From Verrucomicrobiia bacterium (GTDB taxonomy: Bacteria > Verrucomicrobiota > Verrucomicrobiia > Limisphaerales > JADLHS01), in the NCBI GenBank assembly GCA_026125285.1, contig JAHCLO010000010.1, positions 1 to 64,000 on the forward strand: a stretch of DNA of 64,000 nt, written 5' to 3'. Positions within the stretch are counted from its first letter, which is position 1. Each line of letters begins with the position of its first letter. Position numbers and translations under genes: made by a program. This document shows, in pieces, positions 8,655 to 17,276 of the stretch. The notes beneath the pieces are model-generated. The model saw only the letters and a program-made list of their open reading frames with translations. It searched no databases and was not told where the DNA came from.

Positions 8655-9593
8655 ATGAAAGCGATCCTTGCCGCTTTACTGTTCGCCACCACCGGTGCTT
8701 GGGCGTCGGAAACGTTGGAACAAACTTACGCGGCTTATGGGCGCGTCATCGTCCAGCCTTTTGCCGCCGCACCGTTCCCGCATCCGCAACGCGCCGCCGG
8801 ACACCGATACCGCGACCGGTTCTTTCCCGCTTCCGAACATTACTCGGACAGCACGGTGGCACTATTCATTCCCAGAGGCTTTCGGGAAACGACAAACATT
8901 GATCTCGTGGTGCATTTTCATGGCTGGGACAACAGCGTGGCGGGCACCCTGGAAACGTTCAAGTTGATCGAGCAATTCGCCGCCAGCGGCAGGAACGCTG
9001 TGCTCATCGTGCCAGAAGGACCGCGCAATGCGTCGGATTCCTTCGGCGGCAAACTGGAGGATGCAGATGGTTTCAAACGCTTCGTGGAGGAAGCCATGAC
9101 CGTCTTGCACCAGCAGGCGGGGTTTCAGGAAAGCAACTCGGCCACTGGTCGAATCGTGTTGTCCGGACACAGTGGCGGGTACCGCGTCATCGCCGCAATT
9201 TTGGAGCGGGGCGGATTGTCGTCTAAGGTGAAGGAGGTTTGGCTGTTTGACGCGCTCTACGCCGAGACGGACAAGTTCTTGACGTGGTGGCAGCGGGAAA
9301 GGGGCCGGCTGATCGTCATTTACACGGAGCAGGGCGGCACGAAAAGCGTGACCGAGGCCATGATGGCGGCGCTCAAGCAGCGTGGCGATTCATTCTGGCA
9401 AGGCAGCGAGCGTTCGGTTTCGGAGGACGAGTTGCGCGGCAACCGATTGATTTTTCTGCACACGGACCTGACGCACAACGAGGTGTTGGAGCGGCGGCGC
9501 ACCTTTGGGCGATTTCTAACCTCAAGCGGACTGGCGGGAATCAGGACCGAAGAGTCGAAAAACGGGGCACGGGAAACTGGGGTGGTGGAGTAG
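8655..9593 (+). CDS. Secreted alpha/beta-hydrolase-like protein
   Basis: About 312 residues with an N-terminal signal peptide (MKAILAALLFATTGAWA, cleavage likely before SETLEQ). An alpha/beta-hydrolase core is visible: strand plus HFHGWDN (oxyanion region), VLIVPEGPRN, the nucleophile elbow LSGHSGGYRV, and a late HTDLTHNEV that could give the catalytic His. Probably a periplasmic or extracellular esterase or peptidase-like enzyme; substrate unknown. An in-frame ATG at 8625 would place ten residues before the signal peptide, so 8655 is preferred. Confidence 0.7.
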   Translation: MKAILAALLFATTGAWASETLEQTYAAYGRVIVQPFAAAPFPHPQRAAGHRYRDRFFPASEHYSDSTVALFIPRGFRETTNIDLVVHFHGWDNSVAGTLETFKLIEQFAASGRNAVLIVPEGPRNASDSFGGKLEDADGFKRFVEEAMTVLHQQAGFQESNSATGRIVLSGHSGGYRVIAAILERGGLSSKVKEVWLFDALYAETDKFLTWWQRERGRLIVIYTEQGGTKSVTEAMMAALKQRGDSFWQGSERSVSEDELRGNRLIFLHTDLTHNEVLERRRTFGRFLTSSGLAGIRTEESKNGARETGVVE

Positions 9594-9637
9594 CGGTGCG
9601 GCAAACCGCTACCGAGCCTTTCTCCCTGAAGTTCAAC

Positions 9638-10042
9638 CTATGGTTGGCTGGTGATCTTCTGCCAGTTCGCGCCCTGGGATTCAGCATAAGTGGCGAAAGC
9701 TTTTTCGTTCTGGATCAACACCGCACGCACGACGCTGGAATCGTCGGCATAGCCCAGATTCAGAACGCTGTCGGGAATGACGCCCACCTTTTTGTGCGAG
9801 TAAATCAGGGCAAAAACCGCTTGGGCGATCGCATAGTAGGGCAGTTCCTTGTACGCCCCCTCGGCGGCGTCTTCAACGGCGTCGGCCAGGAATTCAAGCT
9901 GGTCCACCAAGTGGGGGAACAGCGGCGCGTGAATCTGCGTGAACTCCAGTTTCCATTGCGGAAGCTGGCGCAACGCCTTTTCGGCGATGGCCGGGGTGAT
10001 GCTCGCCGCCCCGCTGTTCACAAACTTGACGATTTCTGGCAT
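9638..10042 (-). CDS. DUF1232/YkvA-like small protein
   Basis: 134 residues. The second half has the DUF1232 (YkvA) pattern: PYYAIAQAVFALIYSHKK, then VGVIPDSVLNLGYADDSSVVRAVL, matching the family core of a hydrophobic helix, an IPD turn and a GY-DD motif. Function of the family is unclear. The gene stands alone, converging with the hydrolase gene and diverging from the thioesterase gene. Confidence 0.55.
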   Translation of the reverse strand: MPEIVKFVNSGAASITPAIAEKALRQLPQWKLEFTQIHAPLFPHLVDQLEFLADAVEDAAEGAYKELPYYAIAQAVFALIYSHKKVGVIPDSVLNLGYADDSSVVRAVLIQNEKAFATYAESQGANWQKITSQP

Positions 10043-10155
10043 GGGCGAAGTTTAGAGGTACGCCGGCGCCAAACAAAGCGAATTTCAAATGGTCACGGCG
10101 CGTGCGCAAAATTGGGCTTGCCGGCGACCCCCGGCCCGGAATCTATTGGCGGGCA

Positions 10156-10647
10156 ATGCGAGAATTACCCCACACCCATTCCTGTTTCGTCTGTGGCGAA
10201 GCGAACGCCTCCGGCCTGCGCCTGCGGTTTGAAACCGATGGCCGCCTCGTGCAAACGCGTTTCACGGTGCGCCCCGAGCACATCGGATTCAAGCAGGTCA
10301 TGCATGGCGGACTGATTGCCACAGTGCTCGATGAAGTCATGGTCTGGGCTTGTGCCGTGGGTACGCGGCGATTTGCCTACTGCGCCGAATTGACAGTGCG
10401 ATTCTTGGTTCCCGTACAACCGGGTGAATTGGTGATCGTAGAGGCGGAAATGGCTGAGAATCGAAGGAACAAGGTATTTCACGCCCAAGCCGTATTGCGG
10501 GACGAAACCGGAGTCGTCCGTTCCCGGGCAACGGGCAAATACCTGCCGCTCAAGACGGACGCCGCCGCGGAAATGGCCGGAGATTTTGTTGGGGACACCC
10601 GGTGGCTCCTGGAGTCGGAACGATCGCCGAATGAGGCGCGCGACTGA
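10156..10647 (+). CDS. PaaI/4HBT-type hotdog thioesterase
   Basis: About 163 residues. The hotdog-fold thioesterase pattern is clear: a CFVCGEANASGLRL segment at the N-terminus, then KQVMHGGLIATVLDEVMVWA (helix with HGG and catalytic Asp/Glu region), then AELTVRFLVPVQPGE. Such enzymes hydrolyse acyl-CoA thioesters. The CxxCG start is common in this subfamily. The ATG at 10156 is chosen because the 18 residues upstream show no family match. It converges with the TolC-like gene, 6 bp away. Confidence 0.75.
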   Translation: MRELPHTHSCFVCGEANASGLRLRFETDGRLVQTRFTVRPEHIGFKQVMHGGLIATVLDEVMVWACAVGTRRFAYCAELTVRFLVPVQPGELVIVEAEMAENRRNKVFHAQAVLRDETGVVRSRATGKYLPLKTDAAAEMAGDFVGDTRWLLESERSPNEARD

Positions 10648-10653
10648 CGCCGT

Positions 10654-12168
10654 TCATCTCGCCGCCACGCTCACCGCGTTGCGTTCCAGCGTGCTGCCTT
10701 CCAGGAAAGCGAGCTGCGCCAGGGACTTCTTGTAAACGGTCAGCGCCCGGATTTCTTCGGAACTTGCGGACGTGAGATCGCGCTGTAATTGGAGCACGAA
10801 GAAGCTGGTGCTCTTGCCGCTCTCGAGTTTCTTCTGTTCGGCATCGAGCGCGGCTTCGGCGAACTGGCGGGCGGCGCGCGTGGCTTCGACGCGCTCGAAG
10901 TTCGACTGCGCGACTTTAATGGCGTTGTCTATCTGGATCATGATTTCCTGTTCCAGCTTCTTGAGTTGCAGAACGGTTTGTTCCTGCTGCGCTTTGGTGG
11001 ACTTGTAACGGTTGCGGGCGCCGGTGTTGGCCAGCGGAATGACGAGCCGGCCACCGTAATAGTGGAACGGCTGCGTGCGGTTCCGCACTTCCCCGAACGC
11101 ATCGCTGAACTCGTTGCCCGTGCCCCCCAAACCGTAACCGCCGAAGACTTCGAGTTGCGGGAAAAGCTGGTTGTGATCGTATTTCAAACGGATGCCATAC
11201 TGTTCTACGGTGAGCTTGGCTTGCAGGTAGTCCGGCCGCTGCGTCAGACCTTTGCCCCAACTGTCGTGAAGGTTGAACAATTGCCGGCTGGCGTCGAGCG
11301 TGCCGGACGGTATCAGCACCATGCGGGTCATGGTCGCAAAATCGTCGCTCATCAGTCGCTTCAAGGCGTTCTCCGCGAGCGACAGCGCGTTCTGGGCCTG
11401 GAGCAAGTCCGCTCGACTGGATGCCGCCTGGGCTTCCGCCTGTTTCTCATCCAGCGGCGCCATGGCGCCCACCTCGACGCGGCGCTTGTTTTCCTGCAAC
11501 AGCCGCGTGGCCAGTTCCAGCGCCTTCTCCTGCACTTTCACCGACTCGCGCGCGTAGATCAGGTCGTAATAAGCCTGCTCGACTTCGTTGATCACCGACA
11601 TGATTTGCGACCGCAGCCCGTGCTCCGATTGCTCCAGTCGGCTTTTGCCCAAACGAATGTTCAAGCGCGTGGCGTCTATCCAGAAATCCTTGAGCAGTGG
11701 CTGGGTCAGGTTGATGGAGGCCGAGGCGCGGCTGTTCTCAAAGGAACGCGGCTGCACCACGAGATTGGTATCCAGAAAGAAACTCTGGCCATACTGATCG
11801 CTGGCGCTGCCTTGCAGGGTGTAGCGCGTTCCGAACGGCAGCAAACCACCGAGGCTGGACCGGAAAGAATCCGTGTCGGTTTCCGAGCCTGGCGCCTCAA
11901 GACCTCCTTGGAAGATGGACCGGCCCGCCTTGCTGTAATCGTGCTGGCCTTCAATGCTGAATTGCGGATCGTATCCGGCATAAACGGCGTTGAGGTCGAA
12001 GAGCGACAGTTGCGGATTGTAGCGTTCAATCCGCAGGTCCAGGTTGTGTTCCAAGGCCGCTTGAATGCAGTCCTGCAACGACAAAGCGCGGACGGTGGAT
12101 TCGGCGCCCCGCGCCGACACCAGCAGCCCCATAAGAAGAAACCAGCCCAGGAACAATCTCTTTTTCAT
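10654..12168 (-). CDS. TolC-family outer-membrane efflux protein
   Basis: 504 residues from MKKRLFLGWFLLMGLLVSARG, a signal peptide. Two OEP (outer membrane efflux) repeats follow, with long coiled-coil helices rich in Glu, Gln, Arg and Leu (around EQAYYDLIYARESVKVQEKALELATRLL) and a second set near the C-terminus. It would form the outer-membrane channel of a tripartite exporter or a type I secretion system; no membrane-fusion or pump gene is adjacent. An upstream in-frame ATG (12189) adds seven residues before the signal peptide and is less likely. Confidence 0.82.
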   Translation of the reverse strand: MKKRLFLGWFLLMGLLVSARGAESTVRALSLQDCIQAALEHNLDLRIERYNPQLSLFDLNAVYAGYDPQFSIEGQHDYSKAGRSIFQGGLEAPGSETDTDSFRSSLGGLLPFGTRYTLQGSASDQYGQSFFLDTNLVVQPRSFENSRASASINLTQPLLKDFWIDATRLNIRLGKSRLEQSEHGLRSQIMSVINEVEQAYYDLIYARESVKVQEKALELATRLLQENKRRVEVGAMAPLDEKQAEAQAASSRADLLQAQNALSLAENALKRLMSDDFATMTRMVLIPSGTLDASRQLFNLHDSWGKGLTQRPDYLQAKLTVEQYGIRLKYDHNQLFPQLEVFGGYGLGGTGNEFSDAFGEVRNRTQPFHYYGGRLVIPLANTGARNRYKSTKAQQEQTVLQLKKLEQEIMIQIDNAIKVAQSNFERVEATRAARQFAEAALDAEQKKLESGKSTSFFVLQLQRDLTSASSEEIRALTVYKKSLAQLAFLEGSTLERNAVSVAAR

Positions 12169-12202
12169 AACGGGCGAAGCTTGCGGCATCCGTTCGGGTT
12201 CG

Positions 12203-13270
12203 TCAACTCGCCGCCGCCCGGTTCAGACGATCCTCAATGGCCCGCCATTCGACTGTTTGTGGCGGCGCTTCCACCACGATCAACTCCGCGCCCGCCGCAT
12301 CGCACCGATGCAACTCGGCGTAAAGCGCGCGGGCGAAAGCTTCGGCATCATGCGGAATCACGCTCACCTCAGCAAAGGTGCCGGGCGACGGAATTCTGCT
12401 GTGCGCGATGACGTGAGCTTTGATCCCGGATGAGAAGCGGCTGCCAAGCTGTGAGCGCAAGTCGGTTTCATCCTGCCAGCACAGCACCAGGAGCCTGGCC
12501 TTGGGGGCATAATGTTTGGGCAACAAGCCTGGACTGCGCAACGCCTCGGTCGCCGGGCGGAGGTTGGTCGCGTCCGAGATTTCCCCGGTCACTGCCGCCA
12601 AAGATTCGGCGTGAATCATGCCAGGCCGCAGAATCTGGGGCGGCGTGCCGGTCAGGTCCAGCACGGTGGACTCCAGACCCACTTGAGCTTGACCGCCATC
12701 CACAATCAGCCGCAGACGGTCACCGAGTTGCTCGCGGACGTGTTGCGCGTTCGTCGGGGACAAATGGTTCGACAAGTTCGCGCTCGGGGCCGCCAGCGGA
12801 AAGCCACATTCCTGAATCACGGCCTGAATCAAAGGATGCGACGGCCAGCGGATGCCCACGGTCGGGCCGCCCGCAGTGACGATGTCGGGAATGGTGCGGC
12901 TTCTGGGCAATACCAGCGTCAGCGGTCCCGGCCAGAACGACCGGGCCAGGGAGTCTGCCGGTGGCGGCCAGTGCGCGACGCAACTTCGGGCCATTTCCTG
13001 ATTCGCGACATGCACAATGATGGGATTGTGCGCGGGGCGGCCCTTGATTTCATAAATGCGGGCGACGGCCGCCGTGTCGAGCGCGTTGGCCGCCAGTCCA
13101 TAAACCGTTTCCGTCGGCAACGCCACGACTTCGCCGGCCCGTAACAACTCGGCGGCGCGCCGGACGGCTTCTTGGAAAAGCGGCCGGGTGTGGGTCGGCA
13201 GGACTTCGATTGGTGCGGTTGGTCCCATGAAAGATCGCCTGGCCCCAAGCTGCGGAATAATATCTGCCAA
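12203..13270 (-). CDS. Threonylcarbamoyl-AMP synthase, Sua5 type
   Basis: 355 residues. The YrdC/Sua5 domain (about 30-215) has the conserved stretches VVALPTETVYGLAANA, IKGRPAHNPIIVHV, FWPGPLTLVLPR and FPLAAPSANLSNHLSPT. The C-terminal Sua5 domain (about 250-355) is present. It makes threonylcarbamoyl-AMP for the t6A modification of ANN-decoding tRNAs together with TsaBD(E). An alternative ATG at 13228 also keeps the whole domain. A tRNA-Val gene lies about 60 bp upstream on the same strand. Confidence 0.88.
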   Translation of the reverse strand: MADIIPQLGARRSFMGPTAPIEVLPTHTRPLFQEAVRRAAELLRAGEVVALPTETVYGLAANALDTAAVARIYEIKGRPAHNPIIVHVANQEMARSCVAHWPPPADSLARSFWPGPLTLVLPRSRTIPDIVTAGGPTVGIRWPSHPLIQAVIQECGFPLAAPSANLSNHLSPTNAQHVREQLGDRLRLIVDGGQAQVGLESTVLDLTGTPPQILRPGMIHAESLAAVTGEISDATNLRPATEALRSPGLLPKHYAPKARLLVLCWQDETDLRSQLGSRFSSGIKAHVIAHSRIPSPGTFAEVSVIPHDAEAFARALYAELHRCDAAGAELIVVEAPPQTVEWRAIEDRLNRAAAS

Positions 13271-13330
13271 CGCAACCGAAACGCCGGGAGTCTTGGTTAC
13301 TACTCGTCCAACACGAGTCTGGTTCCGAAA

Positions 13331-13406
13331 TGGTGGGCGCTGAGGGATTCGAACCCCCGACCTACTCGGTGTAAACGAGACGCGCTAGCCACTGCGCCAA
13401 GCGCCC
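13331..13406 (-). tRNA. tRNA-Val (anticodon TAC)
   Basis: A 76-nt cloverleaf can be folded by eye: acceptor GGGCGCT/AGCGCCC, D stem GCGC/GCGC, anticodon loop TTTACAC with anticodon TAC (decodes GTA/GTG), and T arm GGGGG-TTCGAAT-CCCTC. Discriminator A and CCA are encoded. The outermost anticodon-stem pair is T-T, a mismatch. Confidence 0.93.
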
Positions 13407-13528
13407 AAGAATCAAGCGCCCTTACTATGCGGCACCCATCCCGTTAGGCAAGCCAGGAGTCGTTTCCAGGCTTTCGGGTAACGCGGCCTCGTGCCATTCT
13501 CTGGCGCAGCGTTGTTCTGACTGAAACG

Positions 13529-14236
13529 ATGAATGTCCACCTCCAGCCGCGCAGCAAGCCGGGCTTCACCCTGGTTGAGTTGCTTCTGGTGGTGGCCATT
13601 CTGGCGCTGCTCGCAGCGTTGTTACTTCCCGTAATGTCTCGCGCGAAACCCCGTGCCCAACGCGCGGCCTGCATGAACAATCAGCGCCAGCTCTACCTGC
13701 TGCTTCAGGCCCATGCGCTCGACCACGACGGCGCGGTGCCGTTGGGTTACCGGCTGGGACGGAAACAATTCAACACGACGATTTACGTCGTGCCGCCCGG
13801 CCACGGCGTCCTGTTGGGACGTTTGCACAGCGAGGGACTGCTGGCGGAGCCAGGCATACTGTATTGTCCGGCGGAGCGCGATCCTTTGCGCGCGTTCAAC
13901 ACTCCCGAGAATCCCTGGCCGCCCCGCACCAACGGCGTGAGCCTGCAAGGCGGGTATGGGAGCAATCCGGTGGTGGACTGGGCCGAGGCCGACACACCCC
14001 CGCACTGGCCAAAGCTGGAAGCGCTTCGCCCGACTGCGGTGCTGGCCGATATTGTCGGCCTGCCCGCCCGCGTGGATTCACGCCATCGCGACGGCGTAAA
14101 CGCCACAGGCAATGACGGAAGCGTCGGCTGGGTGAAGCGCGCCCGGTTCAATGCCGCCTTGAGCCAATGCACGACGCTCGATGCGGCGTGGAATCCCGCC
14201 CAGGACGAGATTTGGCGGGCCCTGAGCGCCCGTTGA
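13529..14236 (+). CDS. Type II secretion-like pseudopilin (prepilin N-methylation motif)
   Basis: 235 residues. The type IV prepilin signal is clear: a short basic leader, then G/FTLVELLLVVAILALLAALLLPV, with cleavage after Gly and the conserved Glu5. This is followed by the DUF1559-like arrangement common in Verrucomicrobiota and Planctomycetota (AACMNNQRQLYLLLQAHALDHDG, later a CPAERD segment). Many such minor pseudopilins are scattered singly in these genomes; assembly genes are not nearby. A hairpin follows the stop by about 7 bp. Confidence 0.8.
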   Translation: MNVHLQPRSKPGFTLVELLLVVAILALLAALLLPVMSRAKPRAQRAACMNNQRQLYLLLQAHALDHDGAVPLGYRLGRKQFNTTIYVVPPGHGVLLGRLHSEGLLAEPGILYCPAERDPLRAFNTPENPWPPRTNGVSLQGGYGSNPVVDWAEADTPPHWPKLEALRPTAVLADIVGLPARVDSRHRDGVNATGNDGSVGWVKRARFNAALSQCTTLDAAWNPAQDEIWRALSAR

Positions 14237-14242
14237 AAGCCA

Positions 14243-14270
14243 AACGGCGGTTGCCGGGGCAACCGCCGTT
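14243..14270. terminator. Hairpin between convergent genes
   Basis: A perfect 13-bp inverted repeat (AACGGCGGTTGCC / GGCAACCGCCGTT) with two bases between the arms, lying between the stops of the pseudopilin gene and the MFS gene. No long T run follows on either side, so it is a possible bidirectional terminator rather than a classical one. Confidence 0.55.
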
Positions 14271-14305
14271 CGATGTGAGCGACAGAACTTAGCGGCTATG
14301 GCCGG

Positions 14306-15949
14306 TCATTTCGCGGCTTTGGCCTGTTCCTCCAAGGGCACGATATGCACGGCCTTGTAACCGCCGATAGCCTTGAAGTAGAGGAACAACAACAAATAGA
14401 TCACGGCCATGGTGGCCGGGATGAACGCGTCGGCCTTGAGTGTCTTGCGGTCCCCGGCGATGCTGGACTCGATTACCGTCCGCTCCTGGTCGGTCAGCCG
14501 GGCCAGGGCGGCTTTGGGGTCTTTGTTGCCTTCCGCCAGCAACTCGGTACGGGCGGCCGCCAGGCGGCCCTGCACTTCGCCCAACTTGGCGCCGTCAATG
14601 GCGCTGACCGGCTTGAACAACAACCAGCCGGAGGTCTCCGCTACCTTGTATTCCGAGTACACCGCCGCGTCCGCCTGCTCCAGGGCGGCGCTCGCAAACC
14701 GGTCCTTGGCATAACCCAGGCCCGGACCACCAATCATCCCGGCGGACATCATCCCGATGCCGCCCATGATGGACATGGCCACCGCGCCGGTGCGTGGAAA
14801 GCGGTCGCCCACCAACGCGAGCATGGTCGGCCAGAAAAACGTCTTGCCCACGGCATAGACCGCCAGGGCAAACATCGCGCCCATGAACGTTTCGATGCGG
14901 CTCGTGAGCAACAGCCCGACCACTGCCAGCGACGCGCACACCAGCAGAATCCCCACGGGCGAAAGACCAAGCTTCTTCTCGATGAAGTCCGCGCAGAAGC
15001 GCAGCAGGAACATGATCATTGAGGTGAACACGAACAAAATTTTGCCCTCGGCGGGCGTCAGGATGTTGCCGGTGATGTTTTGAATCCAGCCGTCCGTGCC
15101 CAGTTCGACCGCGCCTACGAGTGCGTGGGCGATGAACAGCACAAACAGCAGCACGGCCCCCATCGAGAATTTCGTCATGACACCGACGACAATGAGCAGC
15201 ACACCCGCGATCGCATAGGCTCCGGCTTGCGGAATGCCCAGTGCACCATTAAAGAACAACGCCAGCAGGAAGCAGACGACCAACGCTCCGAGGATGCCGA
15301 CATCCTTGAACATTTCGCCAATACTCAGACCTTTCTGCGAGGCTTCGGACTTGGGCATGTGTTGAGCGAGGAACAACACGCCGTAAAACAGCGTCGGGAT
15401 CAGGAACAAGCCGAGTTGCATCTTCCAATGCCAGCCGAATTTCTCGCCGAGCACCCAGCCGATCGCCCCACCGATCACCAAGCCCGCCGGCCAACTGGCG
15501 TGGAGGATGTTGAGGTAGTGCGTGCGATTCTTCGGGAACAGGGTCGAAACCAGCGGATTGGCCACCGCCTCCAGCGTGCCGTTCGCCACGGCAAAGATGA
15601 ACGTCCCCCAGTAAAGAAAATTGTAAGCCACCGCTTTGGCCTGTCCCTCCATCGCGGCGAACGTGACAAACGCCGAAAGCACGTGGAAGGCGAAGGCCGC
15701 AATCACCAGCTTGCCGTAGCCCAATTTGTCGCACACCACCCCGCCGATGATGATGCCGAAACAGAAGCCGGTGAAACCCGCGCCGGTGATGGCCCCGAGT
15801 TCCGCGCCGGTGAAGCCGAACTCCGCGCCCCAGTTGGCGAGAATGCCGCCGCGGACGCCGAAGCCGATCCCGGCCGCCAGGATTGCAAAAAAACCCGCCC
15901 ATAACAGGCGGCCCGCATTGGGAGCGATACCATCTTGTTTGATGTTCAT
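14306..15949 (-). CDS. Major facilitator superfamily transporter
   Basis: 547 residues with about twelve membrane helices. The N-terminal half is typical of sugar-type MFS carriers ([15 protein letters not shown], then [21 protein letters not shown], with the loop 2-3 G-x3-D-x2-G motif). Between the last two helices there is an unusually long hydrophilic segment of roughly 90 residues (about 415-510). It is downstream of a Gfo/Idh/MocA oxidoreductase (46-bp gap) on the same strand, suggesting uptake or exchange of the sugar-like compound that enzyme handles. Substrate unknown. Confidence 0.82.
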   Translation of the reverse strand: MNIKQDGIAPNAGRLLWAGFFAILAAGIGFGVRGGILANWGAEFGFTGAELGAITGAGFTGFCFGIIIGGVVCDKLGYGKLVIAAFAFHVLSAFVTFAAMEGQAKAVAYNFLYWGTFIFAVANGTLEAVANPLVSTLFPKNRTHYLNILHASWPAGLVIGGAIGWVLGEKFGWHWKMQLGLFLIPTLFYGVLFLAQHMPKSEASQKGLSIGEMFKDVGILGALVVCFLLALFFNGALGIPQAGAYAIAGVLLIVVGVMTKFSMGAVLLFVLFIAHALVGAVELGTDGWIQNITGNILTPAEGKILFVFTSMIMFLLRFCADFIEKKLGLSPVGILLVCASLAVVGLLLTSRIETFMGAMFALAVYAVGKTFFWPTMLALVGDRFPRTGAVAMSIMGGIGMMSAGMIGGPGLGYAKDRFASAALEQADAAVYSEYKVAETSGWLLFKPVSAIDGAKLGEVQGRLAAARTELLAEGNKDPKAALARLTDQERTVIESSIAGDRKTLKADAFIPATMAVIYLLLFLYFKAIGGYKAVHIVPLEEQAKAAK

Positions 15950-15995
15950 AGTTGTTGAGGTTGGTTGCTTGGGTGTTTAGGTGTTTGGGTACTTC

Positions 15996-17120
15996 TCAAA
16001 TCGTAAACGCCGGCAGTTTGATAATCGCGCCACCTTTGAGCGCGGATTCGTGCGCGCAAAGGCCGACACAGGTCCAGTTGGCGGATTGCTTCGCGTTCGG
16101 AAACGGGTCGCGGTCTTCGACGAGCGCCATGGCGAATTCATGCGCCAGATGTGGGTGGCTGCCGCCATGCCCGCTGCCTTGGGTGAAGCTCAGGTGGGTT
16201 TTCTTGGAGGAATCGTAAACGCCCTGCGTGGTGTATTTGGCGATGCTCCGAGGCAGGCGCTTCGCAAAGTCCGGGCACTTGACCCGCTTGGGAATCTTCG
16301 GCTCAGGCAATTTGGCCGTGTGCATCACGAGCGGCTCATGTTCGATCAACGGCCACTCGACGGCTTTCTTGCTGCCGTAAACGTCAATGCTCTCGCGATA
16401 TTGCCGCGCGGTGTCAAACAGGCTGCGGATGATACGGGCATTCACGTCGGTGCCCTTGAATTTGATGTGGGCCGTTTCCACGGCGAACGGAGAACCGTAT
16501 TTCTTGATCAACTCCTTGCGAATCGTGCCCGAACCGAAACAGGAAACATATTCCGCCGGTTTGCCAATGAGGCCGGCGACCGGTCCAACGCAGTGCGTGG
16601 CGTACCACATCGGCGGCAAGCCTGGCCAGTAATTGGGCCAGCCATCCATGTCCTGCTGGTGGCTCGATTGCACAAATTGGAGCTTCCCCAGCTCACCCTG
16701 GTCGAGCAGTTCCTTCATGAACAGGTACTCGCGGGCATACACGACGGTTTCCATCATCATGTATTTCAGCCCCGTGCGTTTGGCGAGGTCCACGATCTTC
16801 CTGCAATCCGCGACGTTCGTGGCCATGGGCACGGTGCAGGCGACGTGTTTCCCCGCCTTCAGCGCCGCGAGGCTCATCCAAGCGTGATCAGGAATGGGCG
16901 AGTTGATGTGGACCACGTCCACGTTCTTGTCTTTCAGGAGCTTGTCGAAATCGTTGTAACGGACCTCCACGCCGAAGTAGTTGCCCACGGCATGGAGTTT
17001 GTCCTCATTGCGCTGACAAATGGCGTAGCAGGAGGTGTGGGGATGCTTCTGCCAGAGAGGGATGAACTCCGCGCCGAAACCTAGTCCGACAATGGCGACG
17101 TTGATTTTTTTTGCGCTCAT
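15996..17120 (-). CDS. Gfo/Idh/MocA-family oxidoreductase
   Basis: 374 residues starting at MSAKKINVAIVGLGFGAEFIP, a Rossmann NAD(P)-binding start with GLGFGAEF. The family hallmark EKP is replaced by TVPMA after GKHVAC, and DVVHINSPIPDH is the usual strand 4 region. The C-terminal half is the alpha/beta substrate domain. Family members oxidise or epimerise sugars, inositols and similar polyols. It sits between a PVC-type dehydrogenase/cytochrome gene upstream and an MFS carrier downstream, all on the minus strand. A longer reading from 17216 adds 32 residues with no family match. Confidence 0.82.
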   Translation of the reverse strand: MSAKKINVAIVGLGFGAEFIPLWQKHPHTSCYAICQRNEDKLHAVGNYFGVEVRYNDFDKLLKDKNVDVVHINSPIPDHAWMSLAALKAGKHVACTVPMATNVADCRKIVDLAKRTGLKYMMMETVVYAREYLFMKELLDQGELGKLQFVQSSHQQDMDGWPNYWPGLPPMWYATHCVGPVAGLIGKPAEYVSCFGSGTIRKELIKKYGSPFAVETAHIKFKGTDVNARIIRSLFDTARQYRESIDVYGSKKAVEWPLIEHEPLVMHTAKLPEPKIPKRVKCPDFAKRLPRSIAKYTTQGVYDSSKKTHLSFTQGSGHGGSHPHLAHEFAMALVEDRDPFPNAKQSANWTCVGLCAHESALKGGAIIKLPAFTI

Positions 17121-17276
17121 TCTGAAATCAGTGGTTTTGGTCTGCCACAGGTATAGCCCATCCGAGGACAACTGAAACCGGCGACAATGGGCGCAATACA
17201 CCCGCCCGCGCCGCAACTGTCAACGCAAAATTCTTCTTGGGCCGGACGGAAATCCCCAAAACCAGCGGCCCGAAGT

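Noticed and set aside
13331..13406. tRNA-Val 3' end as an integration site for a mobile island
   Set aside because: I see no integrase gene or repeated tRNA 3' fragment in the window.
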